64,000 bases of DNA. Origin: Blastobasis lacticolella (lineage: Eukaryota > Arthropoda > Insecta > Lepidoptera > Blastobasidae). The notes under the pieces were generated by a model. It was not told the DNA's origin and ran no database searches. It saw nothing but the letters and a program-made list of their open reading frames with translations. Made by a program: the position numbers and the translations under genes. Shown piece after piece: positions 23,403-33,700 of this stretch; the first letter of the stretch is position 1, and each line of letters starts with the position of its first letter. Where the stretch lies: the NCBI GenBank assembly GCA_905147135.1, contig LR990052.1, positions 12,896,200-12,960,199 on the forward strand, written 5' to 3'.

Positions 23403-23900
23403 AATTCCACTAAGTAACTGACAGAAAACAAAAAATCAAGAAAATAAGCATACATTAAGAAATAAGCTTCTGCTTTCAACGTTTTTCGCTCGTACGATTC
23501 GGATGTGGAATGAGCTCCCAGCCACAGTGTTTTCTTTGGACTATGACATGGAATCGTTCAAGAGGTATATTAAAGGTCTCTTCAGAGGCGGGCAACGCAT
23601 TGTTGACTCCCCCGGTGTTGCTAATATTCATAGGCGGCGGTGACCACTATCTATCAGGTGACCCGCTTAACATCAAAAAAAATGGCATGGCAGTGGCGAT
23701 CAAAGGTAATTAATATTAACTCTTCTCTTTATGCTTATCTGCTCTCCTGCACCGGTAGTATTACAAAACGGTTCCCAATAATTGATTGGCTTTGCACTTT
23801 GCATCGGTGAGGTAGATATTTGAACCAGTCGTGTGTTGATTCACTCGCCTAATCTGTTTGTGCCCGCTGTTTTTTTTCCTATTCTCAATTGGTAATGTAA
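23403..23900 (+). repeat. Local tandem array, unit 2, split by a LINE tail
   Basis: Begins ATTCCACTAAGTAACTGAC, is interrupted by a LINE 3' end at 23466-23682, then resumes CAGTGGCGATCAAAGGTAATT, CTGCACCGGTAGTATTAC, AAAACGGTTCCCAATAATTG. The repeat parts on either side of the insertion are collinear with unit 1, so the LINE landed after the array had formed. Confidence 0.7.
23466..23682 (+). mobile_element. LINE 3' end with reverse-transcriptase C-terminal tail
   Basis: The open frame reads STFFARTIRMWNELPATVF, LDYDMESFKRYIKGLFRGG, QRIVDSPGVANIHRRR and stops. The TIRMWNELPxxVFxxxYDMxSFK pattern is the C-terminal tail of Jockey/R1-group insect non-LTR retrotransposon polyproteins. The 3'UTR has CGGCGGTGACCACTATC and CAGGTGACCCGCTTAACATC and ends in an A run. 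5'-truncated to about 217 bp and inserted into a tandem-array unit. Same family as 385, 17701, 39384 and 61010; this copy is the best for assigning the family. Confidence 0.8.
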
Positions 23901-23924
23901 AAAAAATAAAAATAAAATCTCTCT

Positions 23925-24091
23925 GCAGCCTGCATGACTAGGCTGCACTTCCACTGCACCTGTACTATTTACAAAACGGTTGGCACTAATTAAGTGGCCT
24001 AGCTTCGCGATAGTTATTGAAGCGGTTGTATATTGACTCGTCTAATCAGTTTGCTTTGTATTTGTAACTAATCCGCCGCCATTAGGATTTG
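23925..24091 (+). repeat. Local tandem array, unit 3
   Basis: GCAGCCTGCATGACTAGGCTGC, CACTGCACCTGTACTATTTAC, AAAACGGTTGGCACTAATTAAG, TGAAGCGGTTGTATATTGAC, CCGCCGCCATTAGGATTTG. Nearly identical in order to unit 4 at 24346-24520. It ends exactly where SINE sequence begins. Confidence 0.75.
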
Positions 24092-24345
24092 ATGAAACCT
24101 GCACATTCAGGCGATTGAATATATAACCATGATCGAATCTAGTTAGGTTCCACTGGTAGTAGGGCCACGGAGGTTGGATGGCAGTCGCCCCACTGTAATC
24201 ATCAGAACTGCTAAATCCTGGATCTTGGTCAAAGCCCCCCACTCTTTCCCCCTCTTCCCCCACGGGCACAAACAGGTCATTAACGAAAAGATGATTTTAT
24301 TTGTAACGTACACCAGTAATATCGAAAAGAGATCCGTCCTTCTTC
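24092..24345 (+). repeat. tRNA-derived SINE body (copy 2), inside the tandem array
   Basis: GATGAAACCTGCACATTCAGG, ACCATGATCGAATCTAG, AGGGCCACGGAGGTTGG, GCAGTCGCCCCACTGTAATC, CTAAATCCTGGATCTTGG and CGGGCACAAACAGG match the reverse complement of 62252-62575 in order. The Pol III head is missing. It sits between array units 3 and 4. Overlapping ORFs at 24042-24356 are not genes. Confidence 0.75.
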
Positions 24346-24520
24346 AGCCTGCATGATTAGGCTGCACTTCCACTGCACCTGTACTATTTACAAAATGGTT
24401 TGGCACTAATTAAGTGGCATCGCTTCACAATAGTTATGTGAAGCGGTCGCACGTTGACTCGCCTAATCAGTTTGTTTTGTATTTGTTACAAATCCGCCGC
24501 CATTAGGATTTGGTAATGAA
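24346..24520 (+). repeat. Local tandem array, unit 4
   Basis: Starts TTCAGCCTGCATGATTAGGC and continues CACTGCACCTGTACTATTTAC, AAAATGGTTTGGCACTAATT, GTGAAGCGGTCGCACGTTGAC, CCGCCGCCATTAGGATTTGG. Closest relative is unit 3, so units 3-4 are the most recent duplication in the array. Confidence 0.75.
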
Positions 24521-25922
24521 TAATAGATTAAATTGAATGCGGTGCTGAGTGCTCAGCAGTGTGCGGTAATTAGATGTGATTGTAAACCAACTATGGTCCT
24601 GCTGAATGTATTGTTGGTGGTTTTAGATAAGTTATTGTGCGATCGTTAAGCAATACATTAATGATAAACGGGTTGGTTATATCGCGGTCAGACCAACTTC
24701 ATGGTGTCATATTAATGCTTTGTTTTTTTTCAACTCAATCGGATACCAACAAATAATTTGCAAATTTTTACCGACAACTTACAAACATACATACAAACAG
24801 TGTAAGTTAAATAAAAGCTTGTAAAACGAACTTTCATCAATATTCCTACGTTGGTTTACTGTTTGGGTCAAAACTACATAAAATAATGAATGTTTTAAAA
24901 ACCTTCAATAAGTTATAGTTATAAATTTAAATTACCTATTAATTTCAACGTATTAGAGAACTACATTAAATATTTAGTTATCTACAGAAAATAAGTTTTA
25001 ACCCAACGACTCCCAAGTGCAAACCGATGGGACACCCTAGGAATGGAGAGTTACGATTGCTTCAAGTTCAAACACCATCACGGGGTAATGATGACAAACA
25101 CACCGGCTCCAATTCTACTAATCTATTAGCCGTGAAATTGGAATCACTACTTCAATGCCTCCTCTATTATGGTGCAACTACAGTGTCGGTATCGTGAAAC
25201 TAACATTATTTGTGTCTTTTTTATTTGATATACCTATATATTTCTTATACAACGGCATCTTATACCAAGCTAAGTAAAGCTTGTATTATGGTTTTATATG
25301 TACTACACACTTCCTAACAAGTAATAACCTGTTTTCCCTTTCATTATTCCATCTGCAATCCTACTACTAACCAGCCGTACTCAGATTTGGTCTCTGTTAG
25401 ATTGAGGTTGCTTTTTGTAATAAGTTTCTATTACTTCTTCTCTTATGATTTGAAGATAAGTTTACTCGTGAAGTTCAGTAATACCAGTGAACCAGGGTGC
25501 TTTTGTGATGGTTTTCAGTATCATATTGTGAATGATTACCATTTCAAGTAAATACCTATATAATTATGATACACCAAGCCTGATCAGGAAATATTATTCA
25601 TTACTTAAATTTCTGCACAGCCGGGAATTGAAACAGGAACAGAAACCGTCTATGTAAAATACCGGCATGGTAATCTTATTTTTTCTTTCCATCAATTCGG
25701 TAATCACTGAGCTAATCAGGTTGTCGAAAATAAAGGTACGATATGAAGGTAACTTAGGATTGACCCGATACAGTGGACATTCTGATTAAGTTTACGTCCT
25801 GTTATAGTGAACGTTCTGACGCAGTAATTACACATTGCGAACCAAAAGAACTTAGATCATGTGAACGTCCACATTATCCATAGTTAAAGTTACAACTAAC
25901 ACAGATTTAGATAATCCCAGTT
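24521..25922. other. Non-coding AT-rich stretch
   Basis: A weak dispersed repeat is suggested at about 24775-24825 (GACAACTTACAAACATACAT then AATAAAAGCTTGT), with similar words at 33057-33090. No other structure was recognised. Confidence 0.45.
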
Positions 25923-25924
25923 TT

Positions 25925-26205
25925 GTCAGGGTTCCCTTTCCTACTCGTCCTCTTCCACCTCGACTGGTCTTCGGCATCCACGCACCATAAGTTGCCTCTC
26001 AATCTATCGCTTCTTACCGCATCCATGCCTTACGCAGCATATTACCAAACCAGGGAAGACGAGCCTGTTCAGTCTTATCCACTATATCTTTCATCCCGAA
26101 GCTGTTTCAGTTGTACTCGTTACGCACTCGGTGAAGGCGAATATTGCTGCAGCTCGAATGCAGCATTTTAATGATGTTGGCGCGGAGTTCCCGGTCGTGA
26201 TTCAT
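25925..26205 (-). pseudogene. RTE-type retrotransposon C-terminal pseudogene (minus strand)
   Basis: Minus-strand reading gives HDRELRANIIKMLHSSC, then IRLHRVRNEYN, a stop, then GMKDIVDKTEQARLPWFGNM and LRK, later TSRGGRGRVGK. This is the order of the RTE C-terminus (HRVRNEY..G..K..I..KTEQARLRWFGHM..RRxRGRP). In-frame stops and indels show it is dead. It begins further upstream in the ORF than the 13026 copy but is more decayed. The 82-codon plus-strand frame here (25923-26171) is antisense to it. Confidence 0.7.
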
Positions 26206-26933
26206 CACCGCCGTCGCCTCGAGCATCAATTACATTTTGTCATTATGTTAATCGTACCATTCTCATTGTACGATTTTCAACCTTGAATCCATTTATCCAC
26301 TTTCGTTGCAATGACAAAGGCATTGCTATTGAATAATTTAATGGAAAGGTGATGGTCAGTTGAATATTACAATCGGGGCCCTGAACGCGTAAAGTAATTA
26401 ATAGCAAGACATAAACCTCGTTGGTTCACGGGTGACGATGCACTCATATTTCCGGATTTCATTCCCACCGCTCGCATTGTATTACAGAGCATAGTGATGT
26501 AGTTGTTATCGATATTTTTTGTTATATGTATAACTTTGTAGTTGTGTGGAACAAAGTTTTGTGCGTCGGTAGTTCGTGTTGTGGTTGCGAAGTATTTATT
26601 GTTTCATTTTATTTGGTTATAGGTATGGGTTTTAATTTTATGAACATGCAATATTATGTAGCTGCTAAGTTTAGTGGAATTTGATTTATATGTAAAATCT
26701 TTTTTTCTCATCTTTTTCTATTTTTCATGCGACAAGGGAACATACAGGTGCATAATTATTTACAAACAACAAGACGTTTACTATAGTCAACGTATGGATG
26801 TTAGAGATCGTCTGATCTAATCCTATTGGCTCCTAACCGCCATCGGAGCACAAGAGGCGAGCAGGCGTTCTACCCTTATGTAATAGATATACCAATTATT
26901 TGAACGAACCGCACTGGCTGGACCTTTCTAATG
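26206..26933. other. Non-coding stretch
   Basis: AT-rich sequence with no exon or shared repeat recognised. Confidence 0.5.
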
Positions 26934-27038
26934 CATACAGCTAAGGAGTGGAATGCTTTGCCTGCTAGTGTGTTCTCCGAACAGTGTAACCAGGACTCAT
27001 TCAAGCCCTTTAAGCAAATCTTAGACTTATCTAAATAA
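26934..27038 (+). pseudogene. LINE polyprotein C-terminal fragment
   Basis: In one frame: HTAKEWNALPASVFSEQ, then CNQDSFKPFKQILDLSK and a stop TAA. The TAKEWNxLPASVFxxxxNxxxFK pattern is the C-terminal tail of Jockey/CR1-group non-LTR retrotransposons, as at 23466 and 31515 but from a different family. About 35 codons survive. Confidence 0.7.
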
Positions 27039-27064
27039 ACACAGATTCTTCTTTAGATTTCTGT

Positions 27065-27325
27065 TGGTAAATCATTTAACATCACTTACCTCCCTCTATT
27101 GTATAAAAATTACACCATATCGACACACTAAAAATCGACCACCATCGACATCACTACATCAACCCGGTGCAGCACTATCGCCGGAAATCGAAACGTCATC
27201 GTAACGCAACTCGACGGTGCTCCCAGTAGATTGTAATTAACACATACGCGGCCGTGACAGCCACTTATGATTACCACATGCAGTACTTGCGTCACACGTA
27301 CTATTTTGTTCCTTCCGGCCGCCAT
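27065..27325 (+). repeat. Second local tandem array, unit A
   Basis: TTACCTCCCTCTATTGTATAA, ATCGACCACCATCGACATC, AACGTCATCGTAACGCAACTC, GACGGTGCTCCCAGTAGATTG, CAGCCACTTATGATTACC, CAGTACTTGCGTCACACGTAC. These recur in units B and C. The minus-strand ORF 27128-27400 is a product of the repeat. Confidence 0.75.
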
Positions 27326-27597
27326 CGTAACCAAATTTCCATAAGTTAATATTCCACGGGATACCTCTCCATTTGATATTTTATGCCAACAAGGCGACAA
27401 ATAAGCTTAAGGCACATGCTTATTTATAATTCACGGTAACTGTTCATAAATTGTCGCCTAGAGGTAAAACTAGCGTGTTTGTTAATAGCTTATCGACCCC
27501 TTGTAAAATTCCATACGGCATGAGAAACTAATCTTGCTATTCTATAACAATTAACCAACTTCATTAGTGCAAGAAAAATCTAACAATCATAACAATT

Positions 27598-27670
27598 TTC
27601 TAACTAAAAACCGACCACTATCGACATTATTACTGTAAAACACGAACGTAGTGTCAATACTTAATCTAAC
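27598..27670 (+). repeat. Second local tandem array, internally deleted unit
   Basis: ACTAAAAACCGACCACTATCG is joined to TTACTGTAAAACACGAACG. In full units these two words are about 200 bp apart, so an internal deletion is inferred. It leads directly into unit B. Confidence 0.55.
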
Positions 27671-27945
27671 AATTTTACTTACCTCTCTCTATTGCATAAA
27701 AATATTCACCTCATCGACTAAAGCCACACACTAAACATCGCCTACATCGACCCGTCGCATCACTACCGAGGCAAATCCAAACGTCATCATAACGCAACCC
27801 GGCGGTGCTCCCAGTAGATTGTATTAAACAAAAGTTATTAAAGTGGAAGACAACGGCGGCCGCAGCCACTTATTCCTACCTCGTGCAGTACCTACGTCAC
27901 GCATCCACACCATCACTGCAAAACACTATCGTTTGTATAGTGAAA
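27671..27945 (+). repeat. Second local tandem array, unit B
   Basis: CAATTTTACTTACCTCTCTC, CTACATCGACCCGTCGCATC, CAAACGTCATCATAACGCAAC, CGGCGGTGCTCCCAGTAG, GGCGGCCGCAGCCACTTATTCC, CGTGCAGTACCTACGTCACGC. Very close to unit C; period B to C about 281 bp. Confidence 0.8.
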
Positions 27946-28212
27946 CAAACTAACAATTTTACTTATCTCCCTCTATTGTATGAAAAATTACACCACATCG
28001 ACTAAAACCACACTAAAAACCGACCATCGACATCACTAAATAGATTCGTCGCATCACTACCGCGGCAAATCCAAACGTCATCATAACGCAACCCGGCGGT
28101 GCTCCCAGTAGATTGTATTAAACAAAGGGGAATTAAGTAGAAGACAGCGGCGGCCGCGGCAGCCACTTATTCCTACCTCGTGCAGTACTTACGTCACGCG
28201 TACTGTTTTATT
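27946..28212 (+). repeat. Second local tandem array, unit C
   Basis: Repeats unit B almost word for word (AAATCCAAACGTCATCATAA, CCCGGCGGTGCTCCCAGTAG, GGCAGCCACTTATTCCTACC, GTGCAGTACTTACGTCACGC). The GC-rich CGGCGGCCGC core is kept in B and C. Not coding in a consistent frame. Confidence 0.8.
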
Positions 28213-28578
28213 ATTTTTCCACAGGATACGCGCGGCAGGAAGAGGGAAATTATCCGCTTTGTATTCAAATGTTTTTTTAAAGTTAAGAATTTCCTGCGGC
28301 GGGGCGTATGCGGATATAATGTGTGGGCGAGAGTTATTGGAAGCGTTGCGTCTCTTGGCGGGCGTGTTGTCAATTTTTTGATTGTGTCAATTTTTTTGGA
28401 TTTGCGGTTGATTTGAGATAGGGCTTTTGGTACGTTACATCGTTATCGTACAAGAATTAAAAATAATGTCAGGTGTCTGCCCTTATATAGTTATATAGTT
28501 GTCTATTATATAGTTTGGTTGTTTGTATGAAAAATTTGAGAGATATATTCTTTATTTTTCTATATTCTTTATTCTTGC

Positions 28579-28850
28579 CGTGTGGTGTCCGGCAGAGTAG
28601 AATAGCACCAACCCCTTACACTCATGGGTGTCGTACAAGGCGACTAATATTTTCGAGGCAAAAGATCAAGAGTCTCCGTAGTCTGGAAAATGGGCAGCAG
28701 CATTTTCCATTGTTATATTTAAACACTGCGATCTCCAACCCGCATGCCAAGCGTGGAGATTATGGCAATAACCTCCCCTTTCGTGGGAGAGGCCCTAAGT
28801 CCTGCAGTGGACTGTTACGGGCTGTGATGATGATTCTTTATTTAGCATAT
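28579..28850 (+). repeat. Retroelement 3'-region repeat 'family Y', copy 1
   Basis: CCGTGTGGTGTCCGGCAGAG, AGAATAGCACCAACCCC, TGGGTGTCGTACAAGGCGAC, GCGATCTCCAACCCGC, AGCGTGGAGATTATGGC, GGGAGAGGCCCTAAGTCCTG, CAGTGGACTGTTACGGGCTG and a TGATGATGAT end. A second copy with the same order is at 34213-34478. The TGATGAT-like 3' end suggests the 3' region of an RTE-like LINE or a dependent SINE; no protein part is visible. The 144-codon ORF 28515-28949 runs through this repeat and is not a gene. Confidence 0.7.
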
Positions 28851-29887
28851 ACTACAACAAGCGGTCTCCCGTGGTTTTCATCCGCGTTTAGCACGAAAAC
28901 GCTAACACTGGACTATCCCGCGGGATTCTGTTACTTTTATGGAACTTAAAATACCCTGAAAAAATGTAGCTTCCTGTTACTGAAAGAATTTTCGAAAGCA
29001 GGTCTAAAAACATACAAAAGACAAACAAGCTCTTCAGCTTTCTTAGCCGCAGTTTATACAGAAGATACGCGGCTGAGGCACGCGGCGGGACATTTGTCGC
29101 CTCGTGACATCAAAATTGTACAGAAGTGGCCATTTCGGATAATTGAAACCTAAAATAAACCTTATGGCTATATCGCATAGCGTCGTTTTTATCGTAAGGA
29201 GAGTTTCGCCCGCGCCTCCAGACGACGTAGATTTTTATTATCCGCCTCCACTGCGTCTCTTCTGCATAAACCACACCTAAAACATACAGCAATAAATATC
29301 ATTATAAAGGCAGAATTAAATTTGGCTCCAAGTAATAAATCATGATTATTCCAATGTTCAGACACCTAACTGAAAGCAATTTTCCAAATCAATATTTAAT
29401 CTTGCGGCCTTTTCGTCACCCAAATCCACATTAAAGCTTCAAACAACAAAACTTTACTATTCCAACTTCACAGTCCGGTTGATTTTTGATAACTCTATTC
29501 GACACCAAGAACATCATCGCCAACTTCAAAAGCCAAACAAGTTTAATGATCCCCAAAAAAGTTTATTAAGTGAAAATGGAAGGCACCGGTGCGCCCATAA
29601 TCTAAACTATCGAACTTTCCATAACAAAGCGCGAAGGAAAAGGCAAAAAAGACACACACATACGTTGCAAAAAGTCTCCCCGGTACAATAGAGAAGTTTA
29701 TTTGGAAGGTCGGGGAAACTGTTACAAAAAAATATGACATTTGAAAAATTACACGCGTTCACAAATCATGCGGGCGCTCTTTTGTGAAAACTTCCCAAAT
29801 ATACAAAAGGAGTTTAACTCGTTGTGAGGGCGCTCAAATTTCTTGCTACGCCCGTATGCTCTAATTGTTTGCTTTTTCGTCTACTGA
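28851..29887. other. Non-coding stretch
   Basis: Short frames on both strands (29110-29292, 29479-29740) without motifs. No repeat recognised. Confidence 0.45.
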
Positions 29888-30030
29888 CGTGAACAGGGTC
29901 ACGGAGGTCAGACGGCAGTTGCTCTGTTGTAATTATCTGGTCTGCCAAATCCTGGATCATGGTCATGGCGAACCCTGGGGCTATGCCCACGAGAGCACAA
30001 CCGGGATATTGAGGTCAAGACGATTATTAT
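29888..30030 (+). repeat. tRNA-derived SINE, 3' part (copy 3)
   Basis: GTGAACAGGGTCACGGAGG, CAGACGGCAGTTGCTCTG, TGCCAAATCCTGGATCATGG and ACGAGAGCACAACCGGG correspond in order to the 3' half of the 62252 copy. It abuts a Helitron terminus at 30037. Confidence 0.7.
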
Positions 30031-30036
30031 TACTAA

Positions 30037-30193
30037 CTAGCGACCCGCTTTGATTTCGCACGAACAGTAACCTAAACAAATGTTACACCTTAATCTTACT
30101 CATGAATCGCTCTGTCTCTATTGGTGAAAACCGCATGATAATCTGTTTTTGAATTTGTCGGCAGACAGATGCGGCGTGGGACTTTGTTTTATA
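30037..30193 (-). mobile_element. Non-autonomous Helitron remnant (minus strand)
   Basis: On the minus strand it begins TATAAAACAAAGTCCCACG and CCGCATCTGTCTGCCG and ends AAGCGGGTCGCTAG|TT. Same 5' block and CTAG|T end as 39668-39821. No hairpin of the strict kind was seen near this 3' end, so it is decayed. Confidence 0.65.
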
Positions 30194-30369
30194 ATATGAA
30201 GAATAGTTATAGCTATTACTAATTAAACATAATTGCAATAGTTCGCATTATATCCTTGCGATGAGTACCTTATTTTTAAGTCCCAATACGTCGTTGAAAT
30301 TATCTATAGACACAATATATACAAATAACTTTCCATCACCAGACATGGAAGTCAACAATTTCGGCGTTT

Positions 30370-30710
30370 AATTGTCAGTTTGAAGTGGGTCGACAGATAA
30401 TTTGCGACAAAAAAATAAGCGATTGAAGTGGTCCGTCAAATGGTGATAACTCCACGGCGGCCGACAGGTGCTGCGCGAGTCCATAACGCGCTCCAACGGC
30501 CCAGATTCGAAATACAAAATTCCATTTGGCGCCGCCGGGAGGAAATGAAGCAATTAATCCGCCAGATGGCGTCGCCGTGCGAGCATTAATCATCGACTAA
30601 TCGTAACTGCAGTCTTCGATTAATCCGCGCGAATCGCATCGGCGACACGGACCGTTCATGTGTGTCGCGCAGTGACGTCATTATTGTTACCTACGCCCTC
30701 GCTCCGACTT
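30370..30710. promoter_or_regulatory. GC-rich island with homeodomain, CRE and CTCF-like words
   Basis: GCAATTAATCCGCC (about 30549) and CGATTAATCCGCGCG (about 30617) are two TAATCC homeodomain sites; CATTAATCATCGAC lies between them. GTGACGTCATTA near 30671 holds a perfect CRE palindrome. CCGCCAGATGGCG at 30559-30571 matches the CTCF core with one difference. Opposed or overlapping ORFs (30368-30593, minus) are low-stop by-products. Candidate enhancer/insulator. Confidence 0.4.
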
Positions 30711-31514
30711 AATTAAATTACTCATTCAGCTTAAATTCGTTCAATTCTTCCGAATTTACGTGAAAAGAGCAAGCCAAAATACCTCTCAAAGTGTTTCGCA
30801 AACGGGCTTGTCAAATATAATTTTAATTATCTCAGTCTCAGTAGCTATCATCAACTTCATTATGATCTCAGCAACCCCTTTAAGGGATAAATCACAACAT
30901 TTTCATTTCGGTACGAAAACAGTGTTTTAATAGACTGGACTTGTGAGAGCAAACTTTTTAATACAGATTGGAATCTCGCCCTCTATTATTGACAGACAAT
31001 TTTGCTTATCCAGAATCTCAATCCACGAATTACATCAATCAGAAACAAAAGTCCTCTGAAGTCGGCTTTCTTTAATAAATTAACACCGATACGATCTATT
31101 GTCACATCGGCGGCCTTCAAACTTGTCCCCGTAATTAATTTATGTTGGAGATTTTGCGATTCCACTGTGAGGAGACAATTAAAAATGGATTATTCGTAAA
31201 AATGAAGCAAGTGAGCCGTGCGGCAAATTTTCTGGAGTGGGAATCGGACCAGGGTGGTAGATTAAGGCAGTTGCCCAGTTGGGATTACTGGACAAGCTAG
31301 TGGTAATGAAATTTGCCCGGAGGAAATGGGAGGATATAGCGGCCTAGGTTTTAATCCTGTCCAGGCAACCGCTGATTGTATTTGATGAGAGTTTTATCTG
31401 GTTCTCACTATCGCCTGCTTGTGTTTATTTGCACAGATTTAACTTAGAGATTGCTTGTCTGCCGTGAATACCGGCTAAACTTAGAGCTAATGATCAACAC
31501 AAAATTTGTGCAGA

Positions 31515-31860
31515 TATATTATGGCGACAGAATTACACGAGTTAGTTCCACCAGCCCCATTCCATCTTCGGGGCTCATGGTTACGGGCTACCATCCCTAT
31601 ATTGTCGACATTCCACCTATACGCACTCAGCGGTTTTCTAACTGTTTTCTGTTGCGAACGGCAAGGGAATGGAACTCGCTGCCTGCACATGTTTTCCCTG
31701 AGCGCTACAACTTGGGTATCTTTAAGACAGAGTGAATAGGTACTTAATAGACAGATATGCATTATCGTAGACTGCATCTGCACTTAACATCATGTGAGAT
31801 GGCAGTCAAATACCTGTCCATTTCACATAAAAATAAAAATAAAATGTCATTTGTCAGATT
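31515..31860 (+). pseudogene. CR1/Jockey-type LINE C-terminus plus 3'UTR
   Basis: One frame gives [13 protein letters not shown]; after a frameshift another gives [38 protein letters not shown] and YNLGIFKTE, then a stop at 31733-31735. The 3'UTR carries ATCTGCACTTAACATC, GTGAGATGGCAGTCAAATACC and ends in AATAAAAATAAAAT. These are the C-terminus and tail of a CR1/Jockey-group LINE common in Lepidoptera; the 40569-41165 pseudogene shares LHxLIPPA and HPYxVDxPxIRTxRF. Catalytic domains are absent. Three overlapping ORFs here are frames of this relic. Confidence 0.8.
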
Positions 31861-31999
31861 TTGTGTAATGCGTGAACACACGCTCATTTTTAGTATTTTT
31901 TGTTATTAACTGACGCCGGCTTTAAATATCAAACGAACCTGACGTATGTCGAAATATTGAAAAAAAAACTTTACAGTTAAACAAAATGCAAACTTCAAA

Positions 32000-32395
32000 C
32001 AAAAAAACCTTTATTCCATCCACAAAGCGGCACAAATCCGAAATCAGATCGAGAGTTTCTCGAGGCCTGTCTTGGTCCCGAACCCCGCCGGACTCGCCTG
32101 CGCGTCCCTCGGCACCCGTTTGTGATCCAATTAGCTATGGCCGTGCGTCCGTTTACGTACTTGCTCCTAAGTGGACGGCCTACCGGCCACTTTGGAACCA
32201 GACTCGGCGGGATACGAGTGCTCCAGCGCTCCACTGGATTGATAACAGACGGCCGAACGTCGCGGCTTGGATGTCAATCGGACCTGCCAAATGAGAGGCA
32301 GACCCGACGCCTCTTAAGTCGGAGGGGCTGTTGGCTCCGGTGCGCGTCTTGAAGGATGAGGCAGGGAGACGACACGAGACATGCAAAGATATAGG
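32000..32395. promoter_or_regulatory. GC-rich island
   Basis: A 400-bp CpG-rich block with four overlapping open frames on both strands (31986-32386). The frames share no motif and none is favoured by a clear start, so they are read as low stop density. TGATCCAATTAGCTATGG at about 32122 holds a homeodomain ATTAG word. Candidate conserved non-coding element; a small exon is not excluded. Confidence 0.3.
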
Positions 32396-32812
32396 TTATT
32401 TGGACATGGGCTTACTAATGTGCGACTTTGTATATTGATAATCTTTGGATGTTTATCCGCAGGCAAATGAAATCAACAATTATTCACAAATTTATTTTTT
32501 AATGTTCGCGTCACATGATCTGGATTAAGACAAATTTATATATTTAGAAAACCAACATGCGAGAGTAATAGTAATTTTAAGTAACTTAAAATATCCCATT
32601 AACAGGTTTTCTTAATATAAAATGATATATGTTTACGATCTAAGTACAGAAAAACAAACGTATCCATAACAAAAATCGAAAAACACATAACGTCACGCCT
32701 TTTCCTCGAAGGAGGAGACAGACCACATTTTTCAACTTGCCATGGTTCTGAAAAACCTCTCTCGCGTCTTCCACATGAATCAATAATTAGTTTTTATTTC
32801 CAACTTATTATA

Positions 32813-32905
32813 CTAGCGGCCGCCCGCTACCACTACTATAAATAAGTTCCCAAATGAAAAATTAAGTTTATATATTACCTACTCATCTATAGTATATTAC
32901 CTACT
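32813..32905 (-). mobile_element. Helitron 3'-end fragment (minus strand)
   Basis: On the minus strand the sequence ends GCGGGCGGCCGCTAG|TA, with CTAG at 32813-32816. The GCGGGC/GCCGC words can form a short hairpin just before CTAG. The upstream limit is uncertain. Confidence 0.45.
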
Positions 32906-33654
32906 CAACAAAACGATTGCAAAGGGGTTATCTTATTATGTTCATTAGTTCCTATGATCACCTTCCAATCTTAATCATTACACCAGCTCCAGGTACCAAA
33001 TTATTGCATTGTCATCGAAGTTACATAGGTATACCACAGCTCATCTAATTTTGACGGACAACTTACATACAAAATAAATAAAAGCTTGTGAAAATCAAAA
33101 TTAACAACCGCACAAGGAAGTAAACAACCCAACGCGATCATTCTATCCAGTTACCCTTGAGATGTTATCTTGCAAGAACTTCATACGGGTGATTTAAAAT
33201 AGCAATAAAGCATGAAGCGATAGAAAGTTTGACGATGTTTAACGGCTAAAGTACCGGCGGTACGGCAACGTAAGTTCCCAACTTGAGATAGGTGCTCGAC
33301 ATGAGTATGCAAAAAATGTTTACTGAGACCTCAAGCGCAGCGGATGTGCGAGGTGATTTAAGAGTCTGAACTTCTAAATTTGTTGAGCCTTTAGTTGCTT
33401 GGTAATAGCTCTTTTTGGATGACGGTGGAATTGAGTCTTTGTGTGGATGTGACGTCCCTGTGATGTCTGTTGCTAAAAAATATTTTTTTATAAAGCTACA
33501 GTAACAGCAATACGTTATTAATAACAGTTTGCAATGAACGTATCGAGCTATAGGAGTAACTAAATGATTATACAGTGACGGATATTATGTCTTGAGCATC
33601 TATAGAAGAAATAAATAGCGTAACAGAAATTAAAACTCATCATTTCTATTTTTG

Positions 33655-33700
33655 CCCGGCTCAGGCAGATTCGTAGAATCGGCTGCAGGTTCGATTCCCA
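33655..33700 (+). repeat. Pol III box-like remnant
   Basis: GGTTCGATTCC at 33688-33698 is a perfect B box, and CGGCTCAGGCAGA about 31 bp upstream resembles an A box. The spacing is shorter than in a tRNA and no cloverleaf can be drawn, so this is more likely a decayed tRNA-derived SINE head than a tRNA gene. Confidence 0.25.

Noticed and set aside
28515..28949. 144-codon plus-strand ORF
   Set aside because: Most of it is the family Y repeat, whose second copy at 34213 does not keep the frame open.
33655..33700. Possible tRNA gene (perfect B box GGTTCGATTCC)
   Set aside because: No 7-bp acceptor stem or anticodon arm can be drawn around it and A-B spacing is too short. Kept only as a Pol III-box remnant.
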